A stretch of 64,000 bases of DNA from Leucobacter denitrificans (GTDB lineage Bacteria > Actinomycetota > Actinomycetes > Actinomycetales > Microbacteriaceae), in NCBI RefSeq assembly GCF_014396385.1, contig NZ_CP060716.1:1550001-1614000 (forward strand), read 5' to 3'. Position 1 is the stretch's first letter. The number at the start of each line of letters is the position of its first letter. Below the pieces are notes generated by a model. It saw nothing but the letters and a program-made list of their open reading frames with translations. It was not told where the DNA came from and did not search any database. A program made the translations under genes and the position numbers. This document shows positions 1-9,184 of this stretch, piece by piece.

Positions 1-585
1 CACCTGGTGCAGACCAACGCCCTGTACGGTCATCTCGAGCAGCAGGTCGCGCGCCTCTTGCAGGTCTTCCTTCGTTTCCTCGCTGTAGCTGTAGGCAGCA
101 GCCAGCCCCTCGGCTGCGCGGCGCACCATGCGGATCACCAGTGGGTCGAGGCCGTCGAGCGCTAGCTGCTCTTCCCACCACACCGTGTCGGCATCCATCA
201 CCTCGCGAATCTCGGGCAGACCATACAGGCCATTCCAAATCGGGGCAGACCCGAAGTAGTTCGCCGCCTCGAGGTCGCCACCGCAGAGCGTGCGCACGTA
301 GGCGCGCAACATCTTGCCGGGCGCATTCTCTGACAGGTCGAGATTGCCTGTCACCGCTTCGCGGAAGCGATCATTCGCGTCGTCAACGACTGCGATGAGC
401 AGTTGGAGACGCCCCGAATAGTGGTGCATGAGCCCACCCTTGGACACTCCTGCGGCTTCGGCCACCTGGGCGAGCGTCATCGCGGTGCCCACCTCGCCGA
501 TCACATGCGCGGCCGCGTCGAGTATTTGGCGTTGCGTGCGTGTCGAGTTTCGCTCTGCGGTGCGCTCTAGGTTCTGTGCCGTCAC
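1..585 (-). CDS. TetR/AcrR family transcriptional regulator (partial, C-terminus outside window)
   Basis: The frame is open from a GTG at 585 to the window edge, giving 195 residues. The GTG has a purine-rich GGAGAGGGG upstream. Residues about 37-56 form a TetR-type helix-turn-helix (TLAQVAEAAGVSKGGLMHHY), with the usual three-helix N-terminus before it and a helical ligand-binding domain after it. The gene diverges from an MFS exporter 119 bp away, and the gap holds a perfect inverted repeat. By TetR-family precedent it probably represses itself and the exporter until an exported compound binds; the ligand is unknown. The C-terminal end lies outside the window. Confidence 0.88.
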   Translation of the reverse strand, partial: MTAQNLERTAERNSTRTQRQILDAAAHVIGEVGTAMTLAQVAEAAGVSKGGLMHHYSGRLQLLIAVVDDANDRFREAVTGNLDLSENAPGKMLRAYVRTLCGGDLEAANYFGSAPIWNGLYGLPEIREVMDADTVWWEEQLALDGLDPLVIRMVRRAAEGLAAAYSYSEETKEDLQEARDLLLEMTVQGVGLHQV

Positions 586-645
586 AGGTGTGTCCCCTCT
601 CCGCGCTGCGATGCAGCTACAGAAAACTCCGTCGACTTCCGCAAC

Positions 646-667
646 CAGCATACCATCCAGTATGCTG
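646..667. promoter_or_regulatory. Probable TetR operator (perfect inverted repeat)
   Basis: CAGCATAC-catcca-GTATGCTG is a perfect 8-bp inverted repeat with a 6-bp spacer. It lies between the divergent TetR gene and the MFS exporter gene, 37 bp before the exporter start. The size and symmetry fit a TetR dimer site; binding is inferred. Confidence 0.6.
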
Positions 668-704
668 TTACCGACCAAATGGTTTGTACAGAGAAGGAAT
701 TGGA

Positions 705-2225
705 ATGTCCACGAAGGTCGGCGGCTCGGCCCGCCAATGGCTTGCGCTCGCAGTGCTCACGCTCACAGTGCTGATACTTGCGGTCGATGGCACTGTGCTT
801 GCACTCGCCGTGCCAGCGCTCACGGCTGACCTTGCGGCGAGCGCGACGCAGATTTTGTGGATCGGTGACATCTATTCCTTCGCTATCGCGGGCTTGCTCG
901 TGACCATGGGCAACGTTGCAGACCGCATCGGGCGCAAGAAGTTGCTCCTCATAGGGTCACTCGGGTTCGGTCTCGCCTCGGTCATGGCCGCATTCTCAAC
1001 ATCACCTGAGATGCTCATTGCGGCCCGTGCGCTTCTCGGCTTCTTCGGCGCAACGCTTATGCCGTCGACGCTCGCGATCGTGCGCAACGTCTTCGAGGTT
1101 CCCGCTCAGCGCACCCGGGCGATCGCTATCTGGTCTGCCGGGGCGACGGCAGGCGCGGCCATCGGGCCACTGGTGGGTGGCCTGCTCCTCGAGCATTTCT
1201 CGTGGGGCAGCGTCTTTCTCATCAACGTGCCCGTCGTGGTGCTCATACTCGCGACCGGCATCTTCCTGTTGCCCGAGTCATACAACCCGTCGCGCCCACG
1301 AATCGACGTGCTGTCGTCAATCCTCTCAATCACCACGATCGTGCCAGTCGTCTACGCCCTCAAGCACCTTGTGGGCACCGGTTTTGATTGGACGGTTCCG
1401 GTGACGATCATCATCGGTGTTGCATCGGGGTGGATCTTCGTGCGCCGCCAACGTCGACTCACCACTCCGCTTATCGACCTCGAACTCTTCCGAATCCCTG
1501 CATTCGCAGGCGCAGTCGGGGCAAACGGACTCTCAATCTTCGCGTTCGTGGGACTCCTGTTCTTCCTCTCGCAGTATCTCCAACTTGTGCGTGGACTCTC
1601 CCCGCTTCAGGCTGGCCTCGCCGAGCTGCCTTCGGCCGTCGCTTCGGCGGCCGTGATCCTCATCATCACTGCGAGCTTGCGTTGGTTCGGCCTCGGCCGG
1701 TCAATTGGCATCGGCCTCTTCATCGCGGCGCTTGGCCTCGGGTTTCTTGCCGTGGCCGAGGGTCTGCCGGGCCTCATCTGGGTCATCGTTGCGCTCACTG
1801 TTGTTGGCCTCGGTGCGGGGCTCGCAATGACGCTCTCGGTCGATGCTGTCGTGAGCGCCGCACCCAAGGCACGCGCAGGAGCAGCATCATCGATCTCCGA
1901 GACCGCGTACGAGCTCGGCGTCGCCATGGGCATCGCCGTGCTGGGTTCGCTCCACACTGCGCTTTATCGCGCTAATCTGCCCTCGCTCGAGGGCGTGGCT
2001 GAGCCGGCGGCGTCAGCGATCCACCAATCTCTAGCGACCGGAAGCGCCGTGGTCGGCACCTCGAACCCCGACCTGCTCACCGCCGCGCAGCACGCGTTCA
2101 CGGCAGGCATGCAGGTCACCTCGATCATCGCCGCCGTGCTGCTCGCGCTCTCCGCGGTGATTGCTTGGCGCGTGATTCCATCAGAGCGCATGCTCAAGCG
2201 CGTTCCCGTCGACGACGTGCACTAA
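705..2225 (+). CDS. MFS drug exporter, DHA2 family (14 transmembrane helices)
   Basis: 506 residues from the ATG at 705, which follows GAAGGAAT. Upstream in-frame codons would run into the divergent regulator. The protein is almost entirely hydrophobic, with about 14 helices. Asp28 lies in helix 1 (AVDGTVLAL), a loop motif DRIGRKK sits near residues 73-79, and a Gly/Pro-rich antiporter motif C (GAAIGPLVGG) near residue 150. These are features of QacA/SmvA-like proton-driven exporters in the plasma membrane. Pairing with a divergent TetR gene supports an inducible efflux role. The substrate cannot be read from the sequence. Confidence 0.85.
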   Translation: MSTKVGGSARQWLALAVLTLTVLILAVDGTVLALAVPALTADLAASATQILWIGDIYSFAIAGLLVTMGNVADRIGRKKLLLIGSLGFGLASVMAAFSTSPEMLIAARALLGFFGATLMPSTLAIVRNVFEVPAQRTRAIAIWSAGATAGAAIGPLVGGLLLEHFSWGSVFLINVPVVVLILATGIFLLPESYNPSRPRIDVLSSILSITTIVPVVYALKHLVGTGFDWTVPVTIIIGVASGWIFVRRQRRLTTPLIDLELFRIPAFAGAVGANGLSIFAFVGLLFFLSQYLQLVRGLSPLQAGLAELPSAVASAAVILIITASLRWFGLGRSIGIGLFIAALGLGFLAVAEGLPGLIWVIVALTVVGLGAGLAMTLSVDAVVSAAPKARAGAASSISETAYELGVAMGIAVLGSLHTALYRANLPSLEGVAEPAASAIHQSLATGSAVVGTSNPDLLTAAQHAFTAGMQVTSIIAAVLLALSAVIAWRVIPSERMLKRVPVDDVH

Positions 2226-2256
2226 AAAGAACAGACGTGCGGAACCTCAGATCGAG

Positions 2257-2739
2257 TTACAGCTCGACTGTACCCATCTGGCCGGGAGGCTCCGATCCAG
2301 TCACCTTCGACGCCATGATTTTCACGGCCGCAACCATGCCACCACCGGGAACACCCCAGTATTGGGCCGACTGACCGACGAACTTGAGCAGGCCAAGGTT
2401 TGGGTCGTCGGGTCCCGTGAAGTATTCGTCGAGCTGCCCGTCCCAGAGTTCGGCGACTTTGGAGCGATCCTCTACAAACTCGGCAACGCCTGAGACCGAA
2501 AGCCAGCTCCCCGTTTCTGCGAACGCAAGATTCACGTGGGGATTCACTCTAATTGCGTCGGCCTGGTCGCCCTGTAACCCGAGGAGGAACCAAACATTTG
2601 CGCCGTCGGTCACCTCTTGCGGCGTCATGGGGTGTGAGACGACCTTGCCATCGGCCGTCGCGGTCGAAAGCATGACGAATCGCTCGTCGCGCATGATGTC
2701 GACGACTCGCTCCTGGGTAATGTCTTCTGCAGTACTCAT
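2257..2739 (-). CDS. Pyridoxamine 5'-phosphate oxidase-family protein (general stress protein 26-like)
   Basis: 160 residues. The N-terminal half has the split-barrel flavin-binding pattern of the family (FVMLSTATADGKVVSHPM, then VWFLLG and NLAFAE), and the C-terminal part (YWGVPGGGMVAAVKIMAS) matches the general stress protein 26 group. It lacks the extra C-terminal dimerisation segment of true PdxH, so pyridoxal phosphate synthesis is unlikely. Members bind FMN, FAD or F420, and many have no assigned reaction. The gene stands alone, convergent with the MFS exporter and divergent from the sulfurtransferase gene. Confidence 0.8.
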   Translation of the reverse strand: MSTAEDITQERVVDIMRDERFVMLSTATADGKVVSHPMTPQEVTDGANVWFLLGLQGDQADAIRVNPHVNLAFAETGSWLSVSGVAEFVEDRSKVAELWDGQLDEYFTGPDDPNLGLLKFVGQSAQYWGVPGGGMVAAVKIMASKVTGSEPPGQMGTVEL

Positions 2740-2896
2740 ATTCCCTCCGTTCTCGCGGATCGGGGTCTTAACCGACCCACCGTGGTGTGTGCTCCATGGT
2801 TTCGGTTCGCTTCTCCCGCGTGAACCCCCTTGACAGCACCGCCCGGCACCGCCAAGCTCCCTGGCACCGCCATGCTCGGGGGGCTACCCTTGAGAC

Positions 2897-3805
2897 ATGA
2901 CCGTGAGTACTGACACCACTGATCCGAAGTTCGCCGAGTACGCTCACCCCGAGCGCCTGGTTTCGACCCAGTGGCTCGCTGAGAATCTCGGCACCCCTGG
3001 GCTCGTGGTGGTCGAATCAGACGAAGACGTGCTGCTGTACGAAACAGGCCACATTCCGGGCGCCGTGAAGGTCGACTGGCACACCGAGCTCAACGATCCC
3101 GTTGTTCGCGACTACGTCGACGGCGCCGGCTTCGCCGACCTCATGTCGCGCAAGGGAATTTCGCGCGACGACACCGTGGTCATTTACGGTGACAAGAGCA
3201 ACTGGTGGGCGGCCTACGCTCTCTGGGTGTTCTCGCTGTTTGGGCACGAAGACGTGCGGTTGGTCGATGGTGGTCGTGAGAAGTGGATCGCAGAGGGCCG
3301 CGAACTCACGCGCGAGGTCGCGACTGTCACTCCCACCGACTACCCAGTGATCGAGCGCAATGACGTGTCGCTGCGCGCGTACAAAGACGACGTCCTCGTC
3401 CACTTTGGCAATCCGCTCATCGATGTGCGCTCGCCAGAAGAATATGACGGATCGCGCACGACGATGCCTGCGTACCCAGAAGAGGGCGCGTTGCGCGGCG
3501 GTCACATTCCCTCCGCCCAAAATGTGCCCTGGGGTCGCGCGGCGGCCGAAGACAGCACCTTCAAGTCGCGCAGCGAACTCGAGCAAATCTACTTGGGTGA
3601 TGCTGGCCTCCAGGCCGGAGACGACATTGTTGCCTACTGCCGCATCGGCGAGCGTTCGTCTCACACCTGGTTCGTGCTTCAGTTTCTCTTGGGCTTCAAG
3701 AACGTACGCAACTATGACGGGTCATGGACCGAGTGGGGCAGCGCGGTGCGCGTACCGATCGTTACGGGTGCCGAGCCCGGCGAAGCACCGAAGGCCGCGG
3801 CATAG
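2897..3805 (+). CDS. Thiosulfate/3-mercaptopyruvate sulfurtransferase (tandem rhodanese)
   Basis: 302 residues with two rhodanese domains. The inactive N-terminal domain covers about 15-140. The C-terminal catalytic domain covers about 165-290 and carries the persulfide-forming Cys248 in the loop CRIGERS. The CRIGERS loop is the form found in actinobacterial SseA/CysA-type thiosulfate sulfurtransferases. The stop overlaps the GTG of the following sufE-like gene by one base (TAGTG), so the two are translationally coupled. The pair suggests delivery of sulfane sulfur. The physiological donor is inferred, not shown. Confidence 0.9.
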   Translation: MTVSTDTTDPKFAEYAHPERLVSTQWLAENLGTPGLVVVESDEDVLLYETGHIPGAVKVDWHTELNDPVVRDYVDGAGFADLMSRKGISRDDTVVIYGDKSNWWAAYALWVFSLFGHEDVRLVDGGREKWIAEGRELTREVATVTPTDYPVIERNDVSLRAYKDDVLVHFGNPLIDVRSPEEYDGSRTTMPAYPEEGALRGGHIPSAQNVPWGRAAAEDSTFKSRSELEQIYLGDAGLQAGDDIVAYCRIGERSSHTWFVLQFLLGFKNVRNYDGSWTEWGSAVRVPIVTGAEPGEAPKAAA

Positions 3806-4245
3806 TGACGAATCTGCCGCCGGTACTTGCCGAGATCCGCGAGGATTTTCTCTCGCTTGAGCACCCTGAGCGCCTGCAGCTGCTGCTCGAGTTTGCCGAC
3901 GATCTTCCTGAGATGCCAGCGCGCCTTGCCGATCATCCCGAGTTGCAGGAGCGGGTTGTCGAGTGTCAGTCACCGGTGTACATCGTGCTTGAAGTGAACG
4001 ATGGCATCGTGACGATGCACGCGACTGCCCCGCCTGAGGCGCCGACAACGCGCGGATTCGCGAGCATTCTCGCGCAGGGCATTTCTGGGCTCGAGGTTGA
4101 AGAGATGCTCGCGATTCCCGACGACTTTCCCCAGACCATCGGCCTTACGCAGGCGGTCTCCCCGCTGCGCATAGCCGGAATGACCGGCATGCTGTTGCGC
4201 GCAAAGCGACAAGTACGGGCGATCGTCGCGGCGAACGAGCACTAA
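3805..4245 (+). CDS. SufE-family sulfur acceptor protein
   Basis: 146 residues from the GTG at 3805, chosen because it overlaps the upstream stop and places the conserved N-terminus (LAEIREDF) correctly. The SufE active-site cysteine is Cys54 in VVECQSPVYI, and the C-terminal helix LRIAGMTGML is typical. SufE accepts persulfide sulfur from a cysteine desulfurase for Fe-S assembly. Here its partner is a rhodanese and no desulfurase is adjacent, an arrangement also known in mycobacteria. The role in sulfur trafficking is firm as a family call; the partner is inferred from gene order. Confidence 0.88.
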   Translation: MTNLPPVLAEIREDFLSLEHPERLQLLLEFADDLPEMPARLADHPELQERVVECQSPVYIVLEVNDGIVTMHATAPPEAPTTRGFASILAQGISGLEVEEMLAIPDDFPQTIGLTQAVSPLRIAGMTGMLLRAKRQVRAIVAANEH

Positions 4246-4306
4246 CCACAGTTCACCGGCGGTCGCTACCCTCGCGAGAACCCGCGGTGAGTCCGATACT
4301 GGACAT

Positions 4307-5437
4307 ATGACCGCACCCGAACACTGGTACTGCCGCGCCGAGGCTCGCGAGTGGAGAGCGGCCCCGGTCACTTCAACCGTGGAGTTTCACCGCTCATCTC
4401 CTGGGTACGCGCCGACTCCGCTGACCGAAGTTCCCGATCTAGCGCGCGAGCTCGGGATCGCTCGGGTGTTCATCAAAGATGAATCGGGGCGCATGTCGAT
4501 GCCCTCGTTCAAGATTCTCGGTGCTGCGTACGCGGTAGCGCGGGCGGTCTCCGAGTTTCTTGGTGAGGCGGATCGCGCGCTCCCGATCGACGAACTCCGT
4601 AAGCGCCTTGAGGTGGCCGCCCGCCCCACCCTCGTTGCCGCAACCGACGGCAACCACGGTCGCGCGGTCGCGCACATGGCAGGGATTCTCGACTTGTCGG
4701 CTCGCATTTTTGTGCCAGAGTCGACGACCCGCGACGCCATACGAGCTATCGAGTCCGAGGGTGCTGAGGTCACTGAGCTCGCGCTCGAATACGACGAAGT
4801 TGTAGCGCACGCAAGGCGGGTCGCTGATGAACTGGGCGATCGCGGCATCCACGTGCAAGACACTGCTTGGCCCGGGTACGAGAAGATTCCGGGGTGGATC
4901 GTCGACGGCTATCTCACCCTCTTCGAAGAGATCGACGCGCAGCTCCTCGAACGCGAGGTCGAGCGACTCGACCTCCTCGCTGTGCCGGTCGGCGTGGGTT
5001 CCCTGATTCTCGCAGCCCTCAGGCACTATCGCGTCGAGGGTGCTGTGCATCGGCCGAGTGTGTTGAGCGTCGAGGCGGATCGCGCCCCCTCAATCCTCGC
5101 ATCGCTGTACGCGGGCGATGCGGTGTCGATCCACACCTCGCCAACCATCATGGCCGGCCTCAACTGCGGCACCCCATCTGCGAGCGCATGGCCTGACCTT
5201 CGCGACGGGCTCGACGCCGCCATCGCGGTGAGCGACCCGGCTACCGCCCAGGCCGTGCACGACCTCGAAAATCTTGGAGTCGACGCGGGCCCGTGCGGGG
5301 CGTCAACGCTCGCGGGGATTCGCGCAGCGAAGCCGCATTTTGAATCACTTGGGCTCGGGCCGGATTCGGTCGTGGTGCTACTGAGCACCGAGAGCCGCTC
5401 GGCGAACCCTCTGCCCGCTGAGTATCAGCGTTCCTGA
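4307..5437 (+). CDS. dpaL: Diaminopropionate ammonia-lyase
   Basis: 376 residues, a fold-type II PLP enzyme. Lys69 in PSFKILGA is the Schiff-base lysine, and VPVGVGSL near residue 225 is the phosphate-binding loop. The opening GYAPTPLTEVPDLARELG and the length fit DpaL/YgeX, which splits 2,3-diaminopropionate to pyruvate and two ammonia. Threonine dehydratase-like relatives are the main alternative. The gene is monocistronic; its 3' end overlaps the 3' end of the convergent mmsB by 13 bases. No diaminopropionate biosynthetic gene is in view. Confidence 0.85.
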   Translation: MTAPEHWYCRAEAREWRAAPVTSTVEFHRSSPGYAPTPLTEVPDLARELGIARVFIKDESGRMSMPSFKILGAAYAVARAVSEFLGEADRALPIDELRKRLEVAARPTLVAATDGNHGRAVAHMAGILDLSARIFVPESTTRDAIRAIESEGAEVTELALEYDEVVAHARRVADELGDRGIHVQDTAWPGYEKIPGWIVDGYLTLFEEIDAQLLEREVERLDLLAVPVGVGSLILAALRHYRVEGAVHRPSVLSVEADRAPSILASLYAGDAVSIHTSPTIMAGLNCGTPSASAWPDLRDGLDAAIAVSDPATAQAVHDLENLGVDAGPCGASTLAGIRAAKPHFESLGLGPDSVVVLLSTESRSANPLPAEYQRS

Positions 5438-6321
5438 GCGCTGCGTGAGCGCACATCCTCGATGATCGCCGAAAAGTCCTTGCCCTGCCCGGCCCCCTCA
5501 GCAAAGGCGTGGTACAGCTCGCTCGCGAGCCTGCCCGCGCGCGCATCAACGCCGGTGAGGTCGAGCGCTGCCTCGGCCAGCCCAAGGTCTTTCGCCATGA
5601 GCGCGCTCGCAAAACCGGGCTCGTAGTTGTTGTTAGCCGGGCTCGTGGGCACGGGCCCCGGCACCGGGCAATTCGTAGTGAGCGACCAGCACTGCCCCGA
5701 CGCGTTTGAAGCGACCTCGTAGAGCGCGTCGTGGGTGAGCCCCAACTTCTCTCCGAGCACGAATGCCTCACTCACGGCGATCATCGACACACCGAGAATG
5801 AGGTTGTTGCACACCTTCGCCGCCTGTCCGAGACCCGAGGCGCCGCAGTGCACGATCCGCTTACCCATGACCTCGAGCACCGGGAGTGCGCGTGCAAAAT
5901 CGGCCTCAGATCCACCGACCATGAAGGCGAGCGTGCCAGCCTCGGCGCCGACCACGCCCCCAGACACCGGTGCATCGACGTTTTGGTGGCCAGCGGCGAC
6001 CGCGAGATCGTGAGCCTTGCGAGCATCATCGACCGCGATGGTTGATGACTCGATAAACAGTGTCCCCGGGTCAGCTGCGGCCAGCAGCCCACCCTCATAT
6101 AGCTCGATGACGCTGCTCCCCGCCTGCAGCATCGTGATCACGATCTCGGCGCCATGCACCGCATCGACCGCTGACTCAGCGATCACCACCCCTCGAGCGC
6201 GCGCCGCCTCAAGCGCCGCGGGCATGATGTCGAAGCCTCGCACCTCATGCCAGGCTTTGACGAGGTTGCCCGCCATCGGTCCACCCATGTGGCCAAGTCC
6301 AATTACCGCAATCGTGGTCAT
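5425..6321 (-). CDS. mmsB: 3-hydroxyisobutyrate dehydrogenase
   Basis: 298 residues. The ATG at 6321 follows GGGAGGAG and gives the expected MTTIAVIGLGHMGGPMAG dinucleotide-binding start; a longer frame adds 17 unrelated residues. Substrate-binding motif DAPVSGG is at 117-123 and the catalytic Lys169 lies in GLGQAAKVCNNL. It oxidises 3-hydroxyisobutyrate to methylmalonate semialdehyde with NAD. It is the third gene of the mmsA-acyl-CoA dehydrogenase-mmsB operon, so two successive valine-catabolic oxidations are encoded together. Confidence 0.93.
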   Translation of the reverse strand: MTTIAVIGLGHMGGPMAGNLVKAWHEVRGFDIMPAALEAARARGVVIAESAVDAVHGAEIVITMLQAGSSVIELYEGGLLAAADPGTLFIESSTIAVDDARKAHDLAVAAGHQNVDAPVSGGVVGAEAGTLAFMVGGSEADFARALPVLEVMGKRIVHCGASGLGQAAKVCNNLILGVSMIAVSEAFVLGEKLGLTHDALYEVASNASGQCWSLTTNCPVPGPVPTSPANNNYEPGFASALMAKDLGLAEAALDLTGVDARAGRLASELYHAFAEGAGQGKDFSAIIEDVRSRSAQER

Positions 6322-6346
6322 GCGAACGCTCCTCCCAGTGTCGTGG

Positions 6347-7492
6347 TCATTCCTCGAGCAAAGTGCGGCCAATAATGACGTTCATAATCTCGTTGGTGCC
6401 CTCGAGAATCTGGTGCACCCGCAGGTCGCGCACCACGCGTTCGATGCCAAACTGCGACAGGTACCCGTAGCCACCGTGCAGTTGCAGCGCCGAATTCGCG
6501 GCATTGAAGGCTGCGTCGGTCACAAAACGCTTCGCCATCGCGCAGACTGTCGCGACCTCTGGATGCCCCGTATCGAGCGCCTCTGCCGCCCGCGACAGCA
6601 GTAGCCTCGCCGCTTGCAGCTCGGTCTCCATGTCGGCGAGTTTGAACACGAGAGCTTGCTTAGTGGCGAGCGGCGCCCCGAAGGCTTCGCGTTCTTTGAG
6701 ATGGTGGATCGACTGCTCGAGCGCCCACTGCGCCCCACCCAGTGCACAGGCCGCAATGTTCAACCGGCCACCATTCAGGCCGCGCATCGCGATCGAGAAA
6801 CCCTGCCCCTCATCGCCGAGTCGGTTCTCGACCGGCACACGCACGTCGTCAAACATGACGGCGCGAGTGGGCTGCGTGTTCCAGCCCATCTTCTTCTCGG
6901 GCACCCCGAAGTTCAGTCCGTCGGATTCGGCCGGAACGAGAATCGCACTCACCCCGTGCGCGCCCTCGCCCCCAGTTCGCGCCATCACGAGATACACGCG
7001 CGAGGTGCCCGCCCCCGAGATGAACTGCTTCGAGCCGTTGATCACGTACTCGTCGCCATCGCGGCGAGCCGTCGTCGTGAGCGCCGCTGCGTCAGAGCCC
7101 GCGCCGGGCTCTGTGAGACAGTAGCTCGATAGTTCATGCATACTTGCGAGCCTCGGAATCCACTTCGCCCGCTGCGCATCGTTACCGAAGGTGTCGATCA
7201 TCCAGACGACCATATTGTGGATCGAAATATACGCAGCAAGCGCCGGGTCGCCCCGGCCGAGCTCCTCGAAGATGATCGCGGTGTCGGCCCTTGTCAGGCC
7301 CGATCCACAGTGTTCTTCGCTCGTGTAAATGGCGCCGAGCCCGAGTTCGCCAGCCTGTGCGAGCACGTCGATCGGAAAGATTTTCTGCTGGTCTCGCTCA
7401 TTGGCGTAGGGTACGAGCGCGGTTTCAGAGAAGTGTCGCACGGTCTCGACGAGCGCCCGCTGGTCGTCGGTGAGTTTTCTTAGATCAATCAT
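6347..7492 (-). CDS. Acyl-CoA dehydrogenase, probable isobutyryl-CoA dehydrogenase
   Basis: 381 residues from the ATG at 7492, five bases after the mmsA stop. The acyl-CoA dehydrogenase signature CLTEPGAGSDAAAL is near residue 130, and the catalytic base is Glu364 in LEGTNEIM. It is an FAD enzyme passing electrons to electron-transfer flavoprotein. Its place between mmsA and mmsB indicates oxidation of isobutyryl-CoA to methacrylyl-CoA in valine breakdown. Activity on 2-methylbutyryl-CoA is an alternative that sequence alone cannot exclude. The hydratase and thioester hydrolase for the middle steps are not in the window. Confidence 0.88.
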   Translation of the reverse strand: MIDLRKLTDDQRALVETVRHFSETALVPYANERDQQKIFPIDVLAQAGELGLGAIYTSEEHCGSGLTRADTAIIFEELGRGDPALAAYISIHNMVVWMIDTFGNDAQRAKWIPRLASMHELSSYCLTEPGAGSDAAALTTTARRDGDEYVINGSKQFISGAGTSRVYLVMARTGGEGAHGVSAILVPAESDGLNFGVPEKKMGWNTQPTRAVMFDDVRVPVENRLGDEGQGFSIAMRGLNGGRLNIAACALGGAQWALEQSIHHLKEREAFGAPLATKQALVFKLADMETELQAARLLLSRAAEALDTGHPEVATVCAMAKRFVTDAAFNAANSALQLHGGYGYLSQFGIERVVRDLRVHQILEGTNEIMNVIIGRTLLEE

Positions 7493-7497
7493 CGGAG

Positions 7498-9000
7498 TCA
7501 CTGCATCGTCGGTATAACGAAGCTTGCCCCTTCCTTGATTCCGGAGGGCCACCGCGATGTGACGGTCTTCGTCTTTGTGTAGAAGCGGAACGAGTCTGGG
7601 CCGTGCTGGTTGAGGTCGCCAAAGCCCGACTCTTTCCAGCCGCCGAACGTGTGGTACGCGATGGGCACCGGAATCGGCACGTTCACGCCGACCATGCCGA
7701 CGTTGACCCGAGCCGCGAAGTCGCGCGCCGTGTCGCCGTCTCTGGTGAAGATTGAAACACCGTTGCCATAGTCGTGCTCCGATGGCAGCCGAAGTGCTTC
7801 CTCGTACGTCGCGGCCCGCGCGATGAACAGCACAGGGCCGAAGACCTCGTCGCGGTACACGCTCATGTCGGTCGTGACGTAGTCAAAGAGCGACGGCCCG
7901 AGGTAGAAGCCCTCTTCGAAACCTTCTACCGTCAGTCCCCTGCCGTCGACGAGCAAACTTGCGCCCTCTTCGACGCCCGCCTCGATGTAGTGGGTCACCC
8001 GATCCACCGCGTCTCGCGTGATGAGCGGGCCATAGTCTGCGCGCTCATCGTGTGTGTCACCCACACGAAGTTGCTTCACCCGCTCTGTGAGCTTGGCCGC
8101 GAGCGCATCAGCCGTCGCTTTGCCGACCGGCACTGCGACCGAGATCGCCATGCAGCGCTCGCCCGCCGATCCGTAACCCGCGCCCACGAGGGCATCGGCG
8201 GCCTGGTCGAGGTCTGCGTCTGGCATGACGATCATGTGGTTCTTTGCCCCACCGAAGCACTGCGCTCGCTTGCCGTTCGCTGCGGCGGTTTCGTAGATAT
8301 ATCGCGCAATCGGTGTGGATCCCACAAACCCCACAGCCTGCACACGCTTGTCGGTGAGAATCGCGTCGACCGCCCGCTTGTCGCCGTTGAGCACCTGAAG
8401 CACTCCATCGGGGAGGCCGGCCTCGGTAAGCAATTGGGCCAGGTGCAACGGCACCGACGGGTCGCGCTCGCTCGGCTTGAGAATGAACGCGTTGCCCGCG
8501 GCGAGCGCTGGTCCCATCTTCCAGAGCGGAATCATGGCTGGAAAGTTGAATGGCGTGATGCCCGCGACGACACCGAGTGGCTGCCGCATCGAGTAGACGT
8601 CGATGCCGTCACTCCCGGCGTTGGTACTGTACTCCCCCTTCAGCAGGTGCGGCGCACCGAGCGCGAACTCGATGACCTCTACACCTCGCTGCACGTCGCC
8701 CTTCGAGTCTGCGAGCGTCTTTCCATGCTCACGCGAGAGCATCTCTGCAAGTTCGTCTATGTCTCGCTCGATGAGGCGCAAGAACCGCATGAGCACGCGC
8801 GCTCGGCGCTGCGGGTTGAGTGCACCCCACTCGTGTTGCGCTTCTTCCGCAGTCGAGATCGCCGCGGCCACCTCGCTGTGCGAAGCAAGGGGCACGCGTG
8901 CGGCAATCTCGCCCGTGCTCGGGTTAAACACGTCGGAGAATTCTCCCGAGGTGCCCGCGCGCAGCTCGCCATCGACAAAGTGTGAAAGTTCGCGAACCAT
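7498..9000 (-). CDS. mmsA: CoA-acylating methylmalonate-semialdehyde dehydrogenase
   Basis: 500 residues. The ATG at 9000 follows ATGGGAGCG and starts the family N-terminus (FVDGELRAG); the longer frame to 9087 is not needed. Aldehyde dehydrogenase features are PFNFPAMIPLW, GSTPIARYIY and the nucleophile Cys283 in GSAGERCMAIS. The ERC context and conserved length are those of MmsA, which forms propionyl-CoA, CO2 and NADH from methylmalonate semialdehyde. It is the first gene of the valine-catabolic operon and diverges from the bacteriocin gene. A long antisense frame inside it is a composition artefact. Confidence 0.93.
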   Translation of the reverse strand: MVRELSHFVDGELRAGTSGEFSDVFNPSTGEIAARVPLASHSEVAAAISTAEEAQHEWGALNPQRRARVLMRFLRLIERDIDELAEMLSREHGKTLADSKGDVQRGVEVIEFALGAPHLLKGEYSTNAGSDGIDVYSMRQPLGVVAGITPFNFPAMIPLWKMGPALAAGNAFILKPSERDPSVPLHLAQLLTEAGLPDGVLQVLNGDKRAVDAILTDKRVQAVGFVGSTPIARYIYETAAANGKRAQCFGGAKNHMIVMPDADLDQAADALVGAGYGSAGERCMAISVAVPVGKATADALAAKLTERVKQLRVGDTHDERADYGPLITRDAVDRVTHYIEAGVEEGASLLVDGRGLTVEGFEEGFYLGPSLFDYVTTDMSVYRDEVFGPVLFIARAATYEEALRLPSEHDYGNGVSIFTRDGDTARDFAARVNVGMVGVNVPIPVPIAYHTFGGWKESGFGDLNQHGPDSFRFYTKTKTVTSRWPSGIKEGASFVIPTMQ

Positions 9001-9107
9001 GACGCTCCCATCATCGGCCGAGCACCGTTGACTCCATGCTACGTCGCGCCCCTCGCCTTTACTAGGCCACGAAGCCACCCGCCCCATTCGCTATTTGTGT
9101 CGGAATA

Positions 9108-9136
9108 TTGACGTGCGTAACAAGGGCACATATTGT
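9108..9136 (+). promoter_or_regulatory. Probable sigma-70-type promoter of the bacteriocin gene
   Basis: TTGACG (9108-9113) and TATTGT (9131-9136) are separated by 17 bp. This places a start point about 40 bases before the GTG of the lactococcin 972-like gene. The surrounding bases are AT-rich compared with the mmsA side. Predicted by pattern only. Confidence 0.55.
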
Positions 9137-9184
9137 TTCACCAGGGGGAGAGAACACATTCAAAAACGAACGAAGGATCTCCTA

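Noticed and set aside
7774..8985. 403-codon open frame on the plus strand
   Set aside because: It lies entirely antisense to mmsA, has no ribosome site or recognised domain, and its Arg/His/Cys-rich product is typical of antisense frames in high-G+C genes.
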